NCBI GenBank assembly: GCA_045545435.1
Contig: JAZQAV010000140.1
Location: forward strand, 1 to 24,404
Length of the DNA stretch: 24,404 bases
Direction: 5' to 3'
From: UMGS1502 sp045545435
Lineage (GTDB): Bacteria; Actinomycetota; Coriobacteriia; Coriobacteriales; Eggerthellaceae
Part shown: positions 1 through 6,545 of the stretch, piece after piece
Layout: the number at the start of each line of letters is the position of its first letter
Position numbering within the stretch: position 1 is the first letter of the stretch
Notes under the pieces: generated by a model
Told to the model about the DNA's origin: nothing
The model's input: the letters and a program-made list of their open reading frames with translations, nothing else
Database searches by the model: none
Program-made: the position numbers and the translations under genes

Positions 1-55
1 CTGGTTTGGGTTTGGTAATTTCTGAAACAACATTGGTGTCAAGAACGTACTTCAC
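1..55 (-). CDS. PIN-domain toxin of a FitAB/VapBC-type toxin-antitoxin pair (N-terminal fragment; runs off the window)
   Basis: Only the first 18 codons are present, starting at a GTG at 55-53. They read V-K-Y-V-L-D-T-N-V-V-S-E-I-T-K-P-K-P. The L-D-T-N-V-V-S-E segment is the N-terminal strand of PIN-domain ribonucleases, with the first metal-binding Asp. A G-rich ribosome-binding site (AGGGGG, 66-61) overlaps the antitoxin stop codon five bases upstream, so translation is probably coupled to the antitoxin. By family, the product should be a Mg-dependent ribonuclease held inactive by the upstream antitoxin. The rest of the gene lies outside the window, so integrity cannot be judged. Confidence 0.8.
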   Translation of the reverse strand, partial: MKYVLDTNVVSEITKPKP

Positions 56-64
56 GTGAACCCC

Positions 65-295
65 CTACAGCGGAAGCCCGCGCGCTGGATGTCGCTCTGG
101 CAACTCAAAATCGAAGCCGCCCACATCGGCCGCAGAGCGCAATAACTCAACGACGCTCTTCTTTTGTTCTTGCTGCAGCTCCTTTTGCAGAATGCTCAGA
201 GCCTCTGAGCTTTGAGAACGTCCATTTTTTGCAGCTCGAACAGCGAGCGCCCGCTTAGTTTCGTCGGGTATATCACGAACAAGCAAATCAGCCAT
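65..295 (-). CDS. FitA-like ribbon-helix-helix antitoxin
   Basis: A 76-residue protein, the usual size for the family. Residues 1-40 (M-A-D-L-L-V-R-D-I-P-D-E followed by an R-A-A-K-N-G-R-S helix) look like an Arc/FitA-type ribbon-helix-helix DNA-binding domain. The C-terminal tail (about 55-76, G-G-F-D-F-E-L-P-E-R) resembles the FitA tail that threads into the toxin active site. It lies nine bases upstream of the PIN-domain toxin, the standard antitoxin-first order. The ATG at 295 has a GAGGTGG ribosome-binding site just upstream. It probably represses its own operon through the palindrome at 331-354. The assignment to FitA-like rather than VapB is by sequence style only. Confidence 0.85.
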   Translation of the reverse strand: MADLLVRDIPDETKRALAVRAAKNGRSQSSEALSILQKELQQEQKKSVVELLRSAADVGGFDFELPERHPARGLPL

Positions 296-330
296 GGTCC
301 ACCTCGCTCTAAGCGCTCATACATTCATTT

Positions 331-354
331 GATATCAATTATATCATTGATATC
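331..354 (-). promoter_or_regulatory. Palindromic operator overlapping the -10 box of the toxin-antitoxin operon
   Basis: A perfect 9-bp inverted repeat, GATATCAAT, six bases, ATTGATATC, lies 36 bases upstream of the antitoxin start. Read on the minus strand, its centre holds an exact TATAAT (343-338), so the -10 element sits inside the dyad. No good -35 is visible; TTCTGC at 366-361 with a 17-base spacer is the best candidate. Ribbon-helix-helix antitoxins of this class bind inverted repeats at their own promoters, so autorepression is the likely role. Confidence 0.75.
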
Positions 355-403
355 GCCTATGCAGAAGAAAATGCGCGGCTCAAGTGCTTTAGGAGCGCAC
401 ATC

Positions 404-429
404 AAAAGAGGGACCCTTGCGAGTCCCTC
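404..429 (-). terminator. Intrinsic terminator of the first universal stress gene
   Basis: Stem GAGGGAC (408-414) pairs with GTCCCTC (423-429) around an 8-base loop. On the minus strand it is followed by TTTT (407-404). It lies about 30 bases beyond the stop codon at 458. Confidence 0.75.
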
Positions 430-457
430 CAGTCATGCACTATGCAGTAGGCCAAGA

Positions 458-937
458 TTAACGCTCGAGACGCTGCTTCTTCATGGCCTCCTGAAGCTCT
501 TCGGGCTTCACGACCAACACGTCACACTCCATGTTGCGGATAAGGAACGTGGAGACGCTGCCCACGAAGGCATACTTGATGTTGGAGAGGCCACGAGCGC
601 CGCAAATTACCAAATCGGGCTCAAACGGATCGATAAGGCGCTCGGCAAGCGTATCGTTGATGCGACCAGCGCGAACTTCCAGACGCACGTTCTTGATCTT
701 TTCGCTGGTACGCGCCTGCTCAAGCAGTTCGCCGAGTTCTTCTTCGATGCGAGCACGGCCGTCGTCGCACAAAGCGGCAAAATCGATGCCATTTGCCTCG
801 TAGGGCACCGAATCAATAACGTGACCCAACAAGAGTTCGGCTTCGTTGTCCTCTGCGATAGAAATTGCGCGCATGAGAACGGCTTCCTGCGTGGAACCAC
901 CGTCAAGAGCTGCGAAAACGCGTTCATAGCGAGCCAT
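458..937 (-). CDS. Universal stress protein (UspA family), 159 aa
   Basis: A single Usp domain of the ATP-binding subtype. G113-A-R-G116, nine residues, then G126-S127 matches the G-2x-G-9x-G-(S/T) nucleotide motif, and the N-terminal strand F-A-A-L-D-G-G-S is the usual first strand. I start it at the ATG at 937, eight bases after an AGGAGG site. An in-frame TTG six bases further upstream lies too close to that site. It is a monocistronic cytosolic protein with its own terminator. The family responds to stress and starvation, but the specific role is unknown. A weak -10 (TACAAT, 1014-1009) lies about 70 bases upstream. Confidence 0.9.
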   Translation of the reverse strand: MARYERVFAALDGGSTQEAVLMRAISIAEDNEAELLLGHVIDSVPYEANGIDFAALCDDGRARIEEELGELLEQARTSEKIKNVRLEVRAGRINDTLAERLIDPFEPDLVICGARGLSNIKYAFVGSVSTFLIRNMECDVLVVKPEELQEAMKKQRLER

Positions 938-1467
938 AATCAAGGCCTCCTCATCATCGTGTTCTAAACCACGCGCCGCGTTATTGGCACGACGTGAAAT
1001 CTACTGATATTGTAACGCACCTTTGCAGAAACGGCACAATAGTTTGCAGCACTGAAAGATTTTGTTAGGGCGCGCGGACGTTTTACCCAAGCGCAGCGAA
1101 CGTTTCGTCCAGCACGGCTGGCGTTTACCCAAACACACGCACCTGTTAAAGCGCAGGCCGTGCTCCATTCAAGCACAGAATACGTTTTGCCTACCACTTC
1201 TCTACCAACAAAGCTGTGCACAGAACACGCCGCAATCCCTTGGAGACCCCAAATAGCACTTCCCAACAGCAGCGCACCTTCTCGACAACAGCGCACTTTC
1301 CAGCAAAATCGCACGTTCCGGTCAAACGCGCATTTTAACCGCGCACAGCTACATTGAGTTATAGTAAGCTAACTACAGAGTCGGCCTCCACCAGAAGGCA
1401 AGCAAACGCGCACGATGAAGCGGTCGATCCGTGCAAACAACGGCGCACCCTATCTGAAGAAGGTCCT
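938..1467. other. Gene-free, repeat-rich spacer between the stress gene and the hydrolase
   Basis: I see no credible gene in these 530 bases: open frames here lack ribosome-binding sites and have compositionally odd products. The spacer has imperfect direct repeats. Examples are the pair ACGTTTTACCCAAGCGCA (1078) and GCGTTTACCCAAACACAC (1121), and a run of GCGCAC-type words from 1265 to 1347. A possible -10 for the hydrolase (TATAGT, 1360-1365) lies near the end, but without a convincing -35. Confidence 0.6.
1265..1347. repeat. Degenerate short tandem repeat with GCGCAC core
   Basis: The words CAGCGCAC, CAGCGCAC, ATCGCAC, ACGCGCA and CCGCGCAC recur about every 14-20 bases, separated by variable pyrimidine-rich spacers. 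The copies are too diverged for a firm unit. The same GCGCA word dominates several other spacers of the window. Confidence 0.4.
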
Positions 1468-2247
1468 ATGAACGTCCAGGAATTCGGAAGAGAGAACAAA
1501 CGAGCTATTGTCCTTATTCACCCATCGTTGGTGACCTGGGATTACTTCGAGCGCGTTTGGCCACTTTTGGAAAACGATTACCACGTGGTGGTTCCGGTGC
1601 TACCTGGCTACGACCTTTCGAATGACTCCGATTTTATTTCGGTCGAGCGGCATGCCGAAGAGATAGCCAACTGGCTGCTTGAACAGGGCATTGCGAATGT
1701 CCATGTTTTATATGGGTGTTCCATGGGCGGAAGTATCGCGCTGCGCATGGCCGTTGACGGCAAGCTGCCAATCGAACATGTCGTAATGGACGGCGGGATT
1801 ACGCCCTACCAGTTGCCCTATATCGCGACGCGTTTTATTGCGCTGCGCGATTTTCTCATGATGGTGCTTGGCAAATGGGGCGGCGAGCGGCTGATGGCGA
1901 AGGCGTTCAGCTCTTCGGAATACTCGGATGACGACTACGCGTATATCGCGAATGTGATGAGGCATTGCTCGTACAAAACCCTCTGGAACACATTCGATTC
2001 GTGCAACAACTATCGCATGCCCAAAGAGCCGCTGCATCTGGCGGCCGACATGCATTACTGGTATACGGAGAAGGAACGCAAAGCGCGGGATTGGGACATC
2101 AAGTACATGCGGAAGATCGTTCCGCAAACCCGCTTCAAAGCGTTCAAAGGGGCGGATCATGGAGAGCTAGCTTTCTTCGCCCCCGAACGATTTGCAGAAG
2201 AGATTCGCGCGCTGGGCGAAGTCTCGACGCCTTCACAGCACGGCTAA
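1468..2247 (+). CDS. Alpha/beta hydrolase-fold protein, 259 aa
   Basis: A cytosolic alpha/beta hydrolase. The nucleophile elbow is G83-C-S85-M-G-G, the oxyanion region is L-I-H18-P-S-L, and the catalytic His is H231 in G-A-D-H-G-E. A cap-like helical insertion spans roughly 115-200. The length of 259 residues is normal for small esterases or C-C hydrolases. The start is the ATG at 1468, preceded by GAAGAAGG with a good spacing. The longer frame back to a TTG at 1354 adds an unconserved, basic leader and is rejected. The gene stands alone between two repeat-rich spacers. The substrate cannot be told from sequence. Confidence 0.85.
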   Translation: MNVQEFGRENKRAIVLIHPSLVTWDYFERVWPLLENDYHVVVPVLPGYDLSNDSDFISVERHAEEIANWLLEQGIANVHVLYGCSMGGSIALRMAVDGKLPIEHVVMDGGITPYQLPYIATRFIALRDFLMMVLGKWGGERLMAKAFSSSEYSDDDYAYIANVMRHCSYKTLWNTFDSCNNYRMPKEPLHLAADMHYWYTEKERKARDWDIKYMRKIVPQTRFKAFKGADHGELAFFAPERFAEEIRALGEVSTPSQHG

Positions 2248-2282
2248 GAGTTGCCGAGCGCCGTGACGAGATGACATTTCAA

Positions 2283-2472
2283 CGATTCCGCAGCACGCAT
2301 AGGTAGAGCCCCGGTATTCATTTTGGCGACTATGCAACGCATGAGCAGAGCCACAGTAAGAATTTGGCAGCTCCACAGCACGGCAAAAACAGCGCGTGGC
2401 GGATGATGGAAACGATGCAGCGATTCCGTAACGCGCGCAAAGAGATGCCGTGAACGTTTCAGCGATTCCGCA
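2283..2472. repeat. Three dispersed copies of a CGATTCCGCA-centred repeat
   Basis: CGATTCCGCA at 2283, CGATTCCGTA at 2421 and CGATTCCGCA at 2463 each lie in a longer similar context. Two copies carry a preceding TTTCA(A/G) and nearby variants of a GAGATG...CCGTGA block. The copies lie between the convergent hydrolase and alarmone synthetase genes. This stretch (2248-2536) holds no supported gene. Confidence 0.6.
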
Positions 2473-2509
2473 GCGAAGCGAGGACAAGCTGAAACGTTCA
2501 CGGCATCTC
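2442..2509. repeat. Perfect 21-bp inverted repeat (long hairpin) downstream of the alarmone synthetase gene
   Basis: The arm at 2442-2462 (begins GAGATGCCGTGAACG) is exactly complementary to 2489-2509, with a 26-base loop that holds a CGATTCCGCA copy. On the minus strand it begins about 27 bases after the relQ-like stop and is followed by TTTGCG. It could act as a terminator or 3'-end stabiliser, or be a REP-like or miniature mobile element. Confidence 0.85.
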
Positions 2510-2536
2510 GTCAAGTGCGCGAAGCGTAAGGTCGCC

Positions 2537-3289
2537 CTACACCACGGGACAATGCAGCATGCACACATCCCCCATGGGCTCAATCTGAGTTTCTTCGTCA
2601 AGCGCGGTCGCAAGCACCTGCATGCGGCGCTCAACGTCTTCGATGATGCGGCTGCATTCCTTCAGCTCATCATGGGAGTCCAAGCCGGCTACGTTGCCAA
2701 TGGCCTTGTACTTCAAGTCGTGCTCAAGGCTTGCCCAAAAGTCCATGGCAATCGTGCGGATTTGCACTTCAACCGGAATCATCTGCTTTGAATCCAAGAA
2801 GTACACCGGAATGCACACAATAACATGCAAGCTGCGATACCCGTTGGGCTTGGGATGTGCGATGTAGTCCTTTACTTCAATAATCGCTAAGTCGTCCTGT
2901 TGTTTTAGCAGGTCAACCATGCGATAAACATCCTGAATGTACGACGTGATAATTCGGATGCCCGCAACGTCCATCATGTACTTCTCAACGTTTTCGATGG
3001 TGGGCTCGTAACCGTAGCGAATGATCTTCTCGTACATGCTGCTGGCCGACTTCAAACGCGACTCAATATGATGAATGGGGTTGCGGCTGCTACGCACCTG
3101 CAAGTCTTTGTCGATGATCTCGAAGCGGACCTTCATCTCGCTCATTGCGGCATCGTATTTGCGAATATGGGAAACCGCTGCACGGGCGAATTCGTCATAG
3201 GGATACTGCTTCTCAATTTCGGCCACGTTTTGGCGCGTATTAAGACCAAGTTCACGTTCGTTTTGCTTGGCAACCGATTTTACCGACAT
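2537..3289 (-). CDS. Small alarmone synthetase, RelQ/YjbM-type GTP pyrophosphokinase, 250 aa
   Basis: It transfers pyrophosphate from ATP to GTP or GDP, making (p)ppGpp in the cytosol. The RelA/SpoT synthetase motifs are present: H-H-I-E-S-R-L-K-S (73-81), the metal-binding D107-V-A-G-I-R, H-P-K-P-N-G-Y151-R-S-L-H, and the catalytic E174 in V-E-V-Q-I-R-T. There is no HD hydrolase, TGS or ACT domain, so it is a stand-alone synthetase. It is slightly longer than typical RelQ (about 210 aa) because of N- and C-terminal extensions. Its ATG lies three bases after the mazG stop, with an AAGGGG site inside the mazG end, so the two genes are probably translated together. Confidence 0.92.
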   Translation of the reverse strand: MSVKSVAKQNERELGLNTRQNVAEIEKQYPYDEFARAAVSHIRKYDAAMSEMKVRFEIIDKDLQVRSSRNPIHHIESRLKSASSMYEKIIRYGYEPTIENVEKYMMDVAGIRIITSYIQDVYRMVDLLKQQDDLAIIEVKDYIAHPKPNGYRSLHVIVCIPVYFLDSKQMIPVEVQIRTIAMDFWASLEHDLKYKAIGNVAGLDSHDELKECSRIIEDVERRMQVLATALDEETQIEPMGDVCMLHCPVV

Positions 3290-3292
3290 CGC

Positions 3293-4309
3293 CTAGTTCC
3301 CCTTCGTGTTGGCACAGGTATCACCGTTTTGAGCCTGTTTTGCTTGCACCCATAAATCTTCAAGCTGATCGCGCGATATTTCGGACAGCGAATAATCCCC
3401 CAACCACGCCGCGCGCTCCATGTGCGCCCAGCGCTCCCTGAACTTCGCGCATGACATGCGAAGCGACGCTTCTGCGTCGATTCCCATTTTGCGCGCAACA
3501 TTCACTAGCGAGAAGAGCAAGTCGCCAAATTCCATCTGGACAGCGGCAACGCGCGCCTTCGCCTCTTCGTCCGACGCATCAAACGAAGCATCGGCCTCAG
3601 CGCTGTCAATAATGCGGCCATCAGCGGTTTTAGGAGCGGCAGCGTAGGCGCTTTCGAGCTCCAGGCGCTCTTCGTTTACCTGCTGCCATACGTCATCCAG
3701 CGAATCCCACTCAAATCCCGAGGCAACCGCCTTGCGCGAGATCTTTTGCGCCTGCATAAGCGCGGGAAAAGATGCGGGCACGCCATCCAGCAGGCCTTTC
3801 GGTTGCACCTTTGCCGGCGTCTCGTCACCCGAAACGGGAGCGTCGTTGCCCTGCGCACGTGCTGCAGCATCGTTGTTTGCAGCTGCCCCGGCGCCACCCT
3901 GGCCAAGCGCATCGGCGTTGTCCTTGGCAGCCTTTTCGGCAAGCTTCACCTGGTCCCACAGATTGAGCACCTCGTTCGCGTTGGCGGCTTTCGCCTCACC
4001 GAACACGTGCGGATGGCGGCGAATCATCTTGGCGTTGATGTCGTTGCACACGTCGTCGATGGTGAACTCACCGTTGTCTGTGGCAATTTGGCTTTGCAGA
4101 ACCACCTGCAAAAGCACGTCGCCCAGCTCTTCGCGAATATGGGGCACGTCATTGGCTTCAAGCGCATCGGCGGCCTCGTACGCTTCTTCTATCATGTTGT
4201 GCGCAATGCTTTGATGCGTCTGCGCGCGATCCCACGGACAGCCGTCTTCCGCACGCAAATGCGCAACGGTCTCAACAAATTGTCCGAAGGAGTCAAGGTT
4301 TTCGGCCAT
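3293..4309 (-). CDS. mazG: MazG-family nucleoside triphosphate pyrophosphohydrolase, 338 aa, two MazG domains
   Basis: It hydrolyses (d)NTPs to NMP and pyrophosphate. The N-terminal domain has the hallmark G-C-P-W-D (23-27), E41-E42-A-Y-E45 and E60-E61-L-G-D64 metal-binding sets. The C-terminal domain has E213-E214-R-L-E217 and E260-F-G-D263. E. coli MazG has about 263 residues; the extra length here is an Ala/Gly/Asp-rich linker (about 125-170) and a second acidic insertion (about 222-250). I chose the ATG at 4309 because M-A-E-N-L leads directly into the family N-terminus. The frame upstream to 4420 is unconserved. The ribosome-binding site is weak (GGACGG). It is the first gene of an operon with the alarmone synthetase. 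Confidence 0.92.
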   Translation of the reverse strand: MAENLDSFGQFVETVAHLRAEDGCPWDRAQTHQSIAHNMIEEAYEAADALEANDVPHIREELGDVLLQVVLQSQIATDNGEFTIDDVCNDINAKMIRRHPHVFGEAKAANANEVLNLWDQVKLAEKAAKDNADALGQGGAGAAANNDAAARAQGNDAPVSGDETPAKVQPKGLLDGVPASFPALMQAQKISRKAVASGFEWDSLDDVWQQVNEERLELESAYAAAPKTADGRIIDSAEADASFDASDEEAKARVAAVQMEFGDLLFSLVNVARKMGIDAEASLRMSCAKFRERWAHMERAAWLGDYSLSEISRDQLEDLWVQAKQAQNGDTCANTKGN

Positions 4310-4330
4310 ATACCGTCCGTTTCTCTCATG

Positions 4331-4348
4331 CCGCTGCAGCGGTATACT
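4331..4348 (+). promoter_or_regulatory. 12-bp palindrome abutting a TATACT -10 box, putative promoter of the methyltransferase
   Basis: CCGCTGCAGCGG (4331-4342) is a perfect palindrome directly followed by TATACT (4343-4348), about 90 bases upstream of the + strand gene. No convincing -35 is visible. The site also lies upstream of mazG on the other strand, so it could serve the divergent pair. Confidence 0.4.
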
Positions 4349-4435
4349 TCTTGGCGGAATCTGCACGCGCATCGCATGCAGCAAACTTCCCCATCGCATT
4401 GTCGGGCAAAACCGCATCAACTACAAGGAGCACCC

Positions 4436-5275
4436 ATGCCCATCACGAGAATTGACCATCTTGAGGACGCGCGCCTTGACGCGTACGCCCGCCTTACCGA
4501 TGTGCAGTTGCGCAGCCGCATCGAACCCGAACGTGCTGTGTTCATCGCCGAAACCATAGAGGTCATAAACCGGGCCCTTGACGCGAACCACGCGTTGTTG
4601 TCCCTACTTACCGAGGAAAAGTACCTTCCATCGCTTGCGCACACCATCAAACGCATCGAAGATGCCAATCCCAACACGCCCATTTTCGTGCTTGCCCCTG
4701 ACGAGCTGAAAAAGCTCACGGGGTTCGAGCTCACGCGCGGAGCTCTTGCCGCATTCAGGCGCCCGCCCGAGCGCAGCGTCGCCGACGTATGCCGCGATGC
4801 GCATGTGGTTGCCGTGCTGGAAAACATCCGCAACCACACCAACGTGGGCGCCATTTTCAGGTCGGCGGCCGCACTGGGAGCCGATGCCGTGTTGGTGTCC
4901 CCCGCTTGCTACGATCCGCTGTACCGCCGTGCCGTGCGCGTTTCCATGGGTACCGTGTTCCAGGTTCCTTGGGCGCGCATTGGAACCAATGTGCACAACT
5001 GGGCCGAATCGGGCGTTCCGCTTTTGCATGAACTGGGTTTCACCACGGCTGCAATGGCGCTCTCCGACGATTCCATCTCGCTGCGCGACCCGCGCTTGAA
5101 GGCGTGCGACAAACTTGCCCTGGTGTTTGGAACCGAAGGCGATGGACTTGCGCCCGCAACACTTGCGCGCTGCGACTACACCGTGCGCATTCCCATGCAG
5201 CACGGTGTGGATTCGCTCAACGTGGCAGCTTCAAGCGCCGTTGCGTTTTGGGAGCTTGCCGCTATTTCGCAATAA
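4436..5275 (+). CDS. SpoU/TrmH-family RNA 2'-O-methyltransferase, 279 aa
   Basis: It should transfer methyl from AdoMet to a ribose 2'-OH of rRNA or tRNA. Residues 1-110 form the variable substrate-binding part. The SPOUT domain follows, with motif 1 (E129-N-I-R-N133-H-T-N-V-G138-A-I-F-R), motif 2 (L-V-F231-G-T-E-G-D-G-L) and motif 3 (I-P-M-Q-H-G-V-D-S-L-N-V-A-A-S). These are the parts of the trefoil-knot cofactor site. The start is the ATG at 4436, five bases after AAGGAG. Its 3' end overlaps the convergent stress gene by 14 bases. The target nucleotide cannot be assigned. Confidence 0.9.
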   Translation: MPITRIDHLEDARLDAYARLTDVQLRSRIEPERAVFIAETIEVINRALDANHALLSLLTEEKYLPSLAHTIKRIEDANPNTPIFVLAPDELKKLTGFELTRGALAAFRRPPERSVADVCRDAHVVAVLENIRNHTNVGAIFRSAAALGADAVLVSPACYDPLYRRAVRVSMGTVFQVPWARIGTNVHNWAESGVPLLHELGFTTAAMALSDDSISLRDPRLKACDKLALVFGTEGDGLAPATLARCDYTVRIPMQHGVDSLNVAASSAVAFWELAAISQ

Positions 5276-5690
5276 GAACCGAGGTGGGTGCGCCGTGGAG
5301 CACCTTGTAGCTTACCGAGCCCGCATACTCTTTGCGGCCCGACAAACCGCGGTTGCCGATAACAATAAGGTCGTAGTTGCGCTCCTGCGCAAGCTTGATG
5401 ATTTCAGCCGCCGGGTTAACGCCCGCCAGGCACAGCTCGTCTGCCTGCTCGGCAACATCGCCAATGTAGCTGAGCGCATCGGAGAGGATCTTCTCGCCAT
5501 CGGCCTTCATCAGGTCGATGATGTGCTTAAGATCTTGCGACTCCTCGTCCGTCAAACGGGGAATGGGCACCACGTACAGGATGTCAATTTGGGCCTCCGG
5601 ATTGGTTTCAGCAAGCTGAACCGCCAGATCAAGAGCGCGATTTGAACCTTCAGACCCATCGATGGGAACTAAAATACTCTGAAGTGCCAT
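5262..5690 (-). CDS. Universal stress protein (UspA family), 142 aa
   Basis: A single Usp domain with an intact ATP motif: G112-N-R-G115, nine residues, G124-S125. The canonical N-terminus I-L-V-P-I-D-G-S is present, and the C-terminus V-L-I-A-K is typical. The ribosome-binding site GGGAG lies four bases before the ATG at 5690. Its last 14 bases overlap the end of the methyltransferase gene on the other strand. It lies downstream of apt on the same strand, separated by 116 bases that contain a tandem repeat, so co-transcription is possible but not shown. It is a closer match to the short bacterial Usp consensus than the protein at 458-937. Confidence 0.92.
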   Translation of the reverse strand: MALQSILVPIDGSEGSNRALDLAVQLAETNPEAQIDILYVVPIPRLTDEESQDLKHIIDLMKADGEKILSDALSYIGDVAEQADELCLAGVNPAAEIIKLAQERNYDLIVIGNRGLSGRKEYAGSVSYKVLHGAPTSVLIAK

Positions 5691-5735
5691 TGTTCTCCCT
5701 TTCTCTTGAAAGCCAGCAATAATGCCAAGTAAGAC

Positions 5736-5805
5736 CGTGCGCGCAAGTTGTCGGCTCTGCGCATTTCGCTGTTTCGCGCAAGGCGCCGACTTTGCGTATT
5801 TCGCT
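5736..5805 (-). repeat. Two 35-bp tandem repeats between apt and the stress gene
   Basis: Read on the minus strand, the unit beginning AGCGAAATACGCAAAGTCGG (5805-5771) is followed directly by a second beginning AGCGAAATGCGCAGAGCCGA (5770-5736). About 26 of 35 positions agree. The first unit starts two bases after the apt stop codon. Confidence 0.7.
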
Positions 5806-5806
5806 G

Positions 5807-6346
5807 CTAGTGTTCTTGAATCGCAGAGAACACCTTCAAGTTGGGGTCGGTTTTCTCTGCAATGGTGGAACGTGAATCCAAATAAGCAAGTTCGATCAAA
5901 AAGCCCATGCCTATCACTTTCGCACCCGTCTGCTGAACGAGGTTGTACTGTGCGATTGCCGTGCCGCCCGTGGCCAAAAGATCGTCCACGATCAACACCA
6001 CGTCGTCTTTGGTGAAGGCATCTTTGTGCACCTGCAGCGCGTCAACGCCGTATTCAAGCGTGTAACCCTGCGTATACGTATCGCGCGGCAATTTGCCGGG
6101 CTTGCGCGCAGGAACAAAGCCAGCATGGAGCCTGTAGGCCACCGGAGCACCAATCATAAAGCCGCGCGCCTCAGCGCCCAGCACCTTGGTAACGCCCATG
6201 CCCGCGAACGCTTCCGCAATGCTGTCAACGGCCGCGGCATAAGCGTCCGCATCGCTGAGCAACGTGGTAATGTCCACGAAGATAATACCCTCGGAAGGAT
6301 AGTCGGGGATTCTGGTGAGATAGCTACCAAGATCGAGTGATGTCAT
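5807..6346 (-). CDS. apt: Adenine phosphoribosyltransferase, 179 aa
   Basis: It converts adenine and PRPP to AMP in cytosolic purine salvage. The 13-residue PRPP-binding motif is clear (V-V-L-I-V-D-D-L-L-A-T-G-G-T). Other family landmarks are I-P-D-Y-P-S-E-G-I near the N-terminus, the E-A-R-G-F loop and the R-K-P-G-K-L-P flexible loop. I start it at the ATG at 6346, five bases after AAGAAGG. The open frame 20 codons further upstream has no matching family sequence. Length is typical of bacterial Apt. It is followed by a tandem repeat and a universal stress gene on the same strand. Confidence 0.95.
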   Translation of the reverse strand: MTSLDLGSYLTRIPDYPSEGIIFVDITTLLSDADAYAAAVDSIAEAFAGMGVTKVLGAEARGFMIGAPVAYRLHAGFVPARKPGKLPRDTYTQGYTLEYGVDALQVHKDAFTKDDVVLIVDDLLATGGTAIAQYNLVQQTGAKVIGMGFLIELAYLDSRSTIAEKTDPNLKVFSAIQEH

Positions 6347-6375
6347 ACAGGCCTTCTTCCAGCACATACGGTTTT

Positions 6376-6402
6376 GCAACTGTCTTGATTGTACCGCAAC
6401 TG
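6376..6402 (-). promoter_or_regulatory. Possible apt promoter: TACAAT -10 between two CAGTTGC direct repeats
   Basis: On the minus strand, TACAAT (6393-6388) lies about 42 bases upstream of the apt start. It is flanked by identical CAGTTGC words (6402-6396 and 6382-6376). No good -35 is seen, so the call is tentative. Confidence 0.35.
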
Positions 6403-6439
6403 ACACATATGCGACGCAAAACGCTCCCCGCGCGAAAGC

Positions 6440-6465
6440 AAAAGCCGCATCCTTAAGCTGCGGCT
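6440..6465 (-). terminator. Intrinsic terminator of htpG
   Basis: AGCCGCA (6443-6449) pairs with TGCGGCT (6459-6465) around a 9-base loop. On the minus strand it is followed by TTTTGCTTT. It lies about 80 bases after the htpG stop. No gene is visible in the stretch 6466-6545. Confidence 0.75.
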
Positions 6466-6545
6466 CACAACATGAACCTCAGGTAAGAATGCGGCTTATC
6501 AACTATTCGTTGGCGTTTTGGCGGCTGCCCGAACGCAGGCAAATG

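Noticed and set aside
1354..1467. 38-codon upstream extension of the alpha/beta hydrolase
   Set aside because: It starts at a TTG with no ribosome-binding site. The internal ATG at 1468 has GAAGAAGG and leads into the first strand of the fold.
2233..2634. Minus-strand open frames across the spacer between the hydrolase and alarmone synthetase genes
   Set aside because: They run through the repeat copies and produce Cys/Arg-rich, repeat-driven sequences without a start signal.
3746..4435. Long upstream extension of the SpoU methyltransferase frame
   Set aside because: The extension overlaps mazG on the other strand and has no family similarity. The ATG at 4436 has a strong AAGGAG site.
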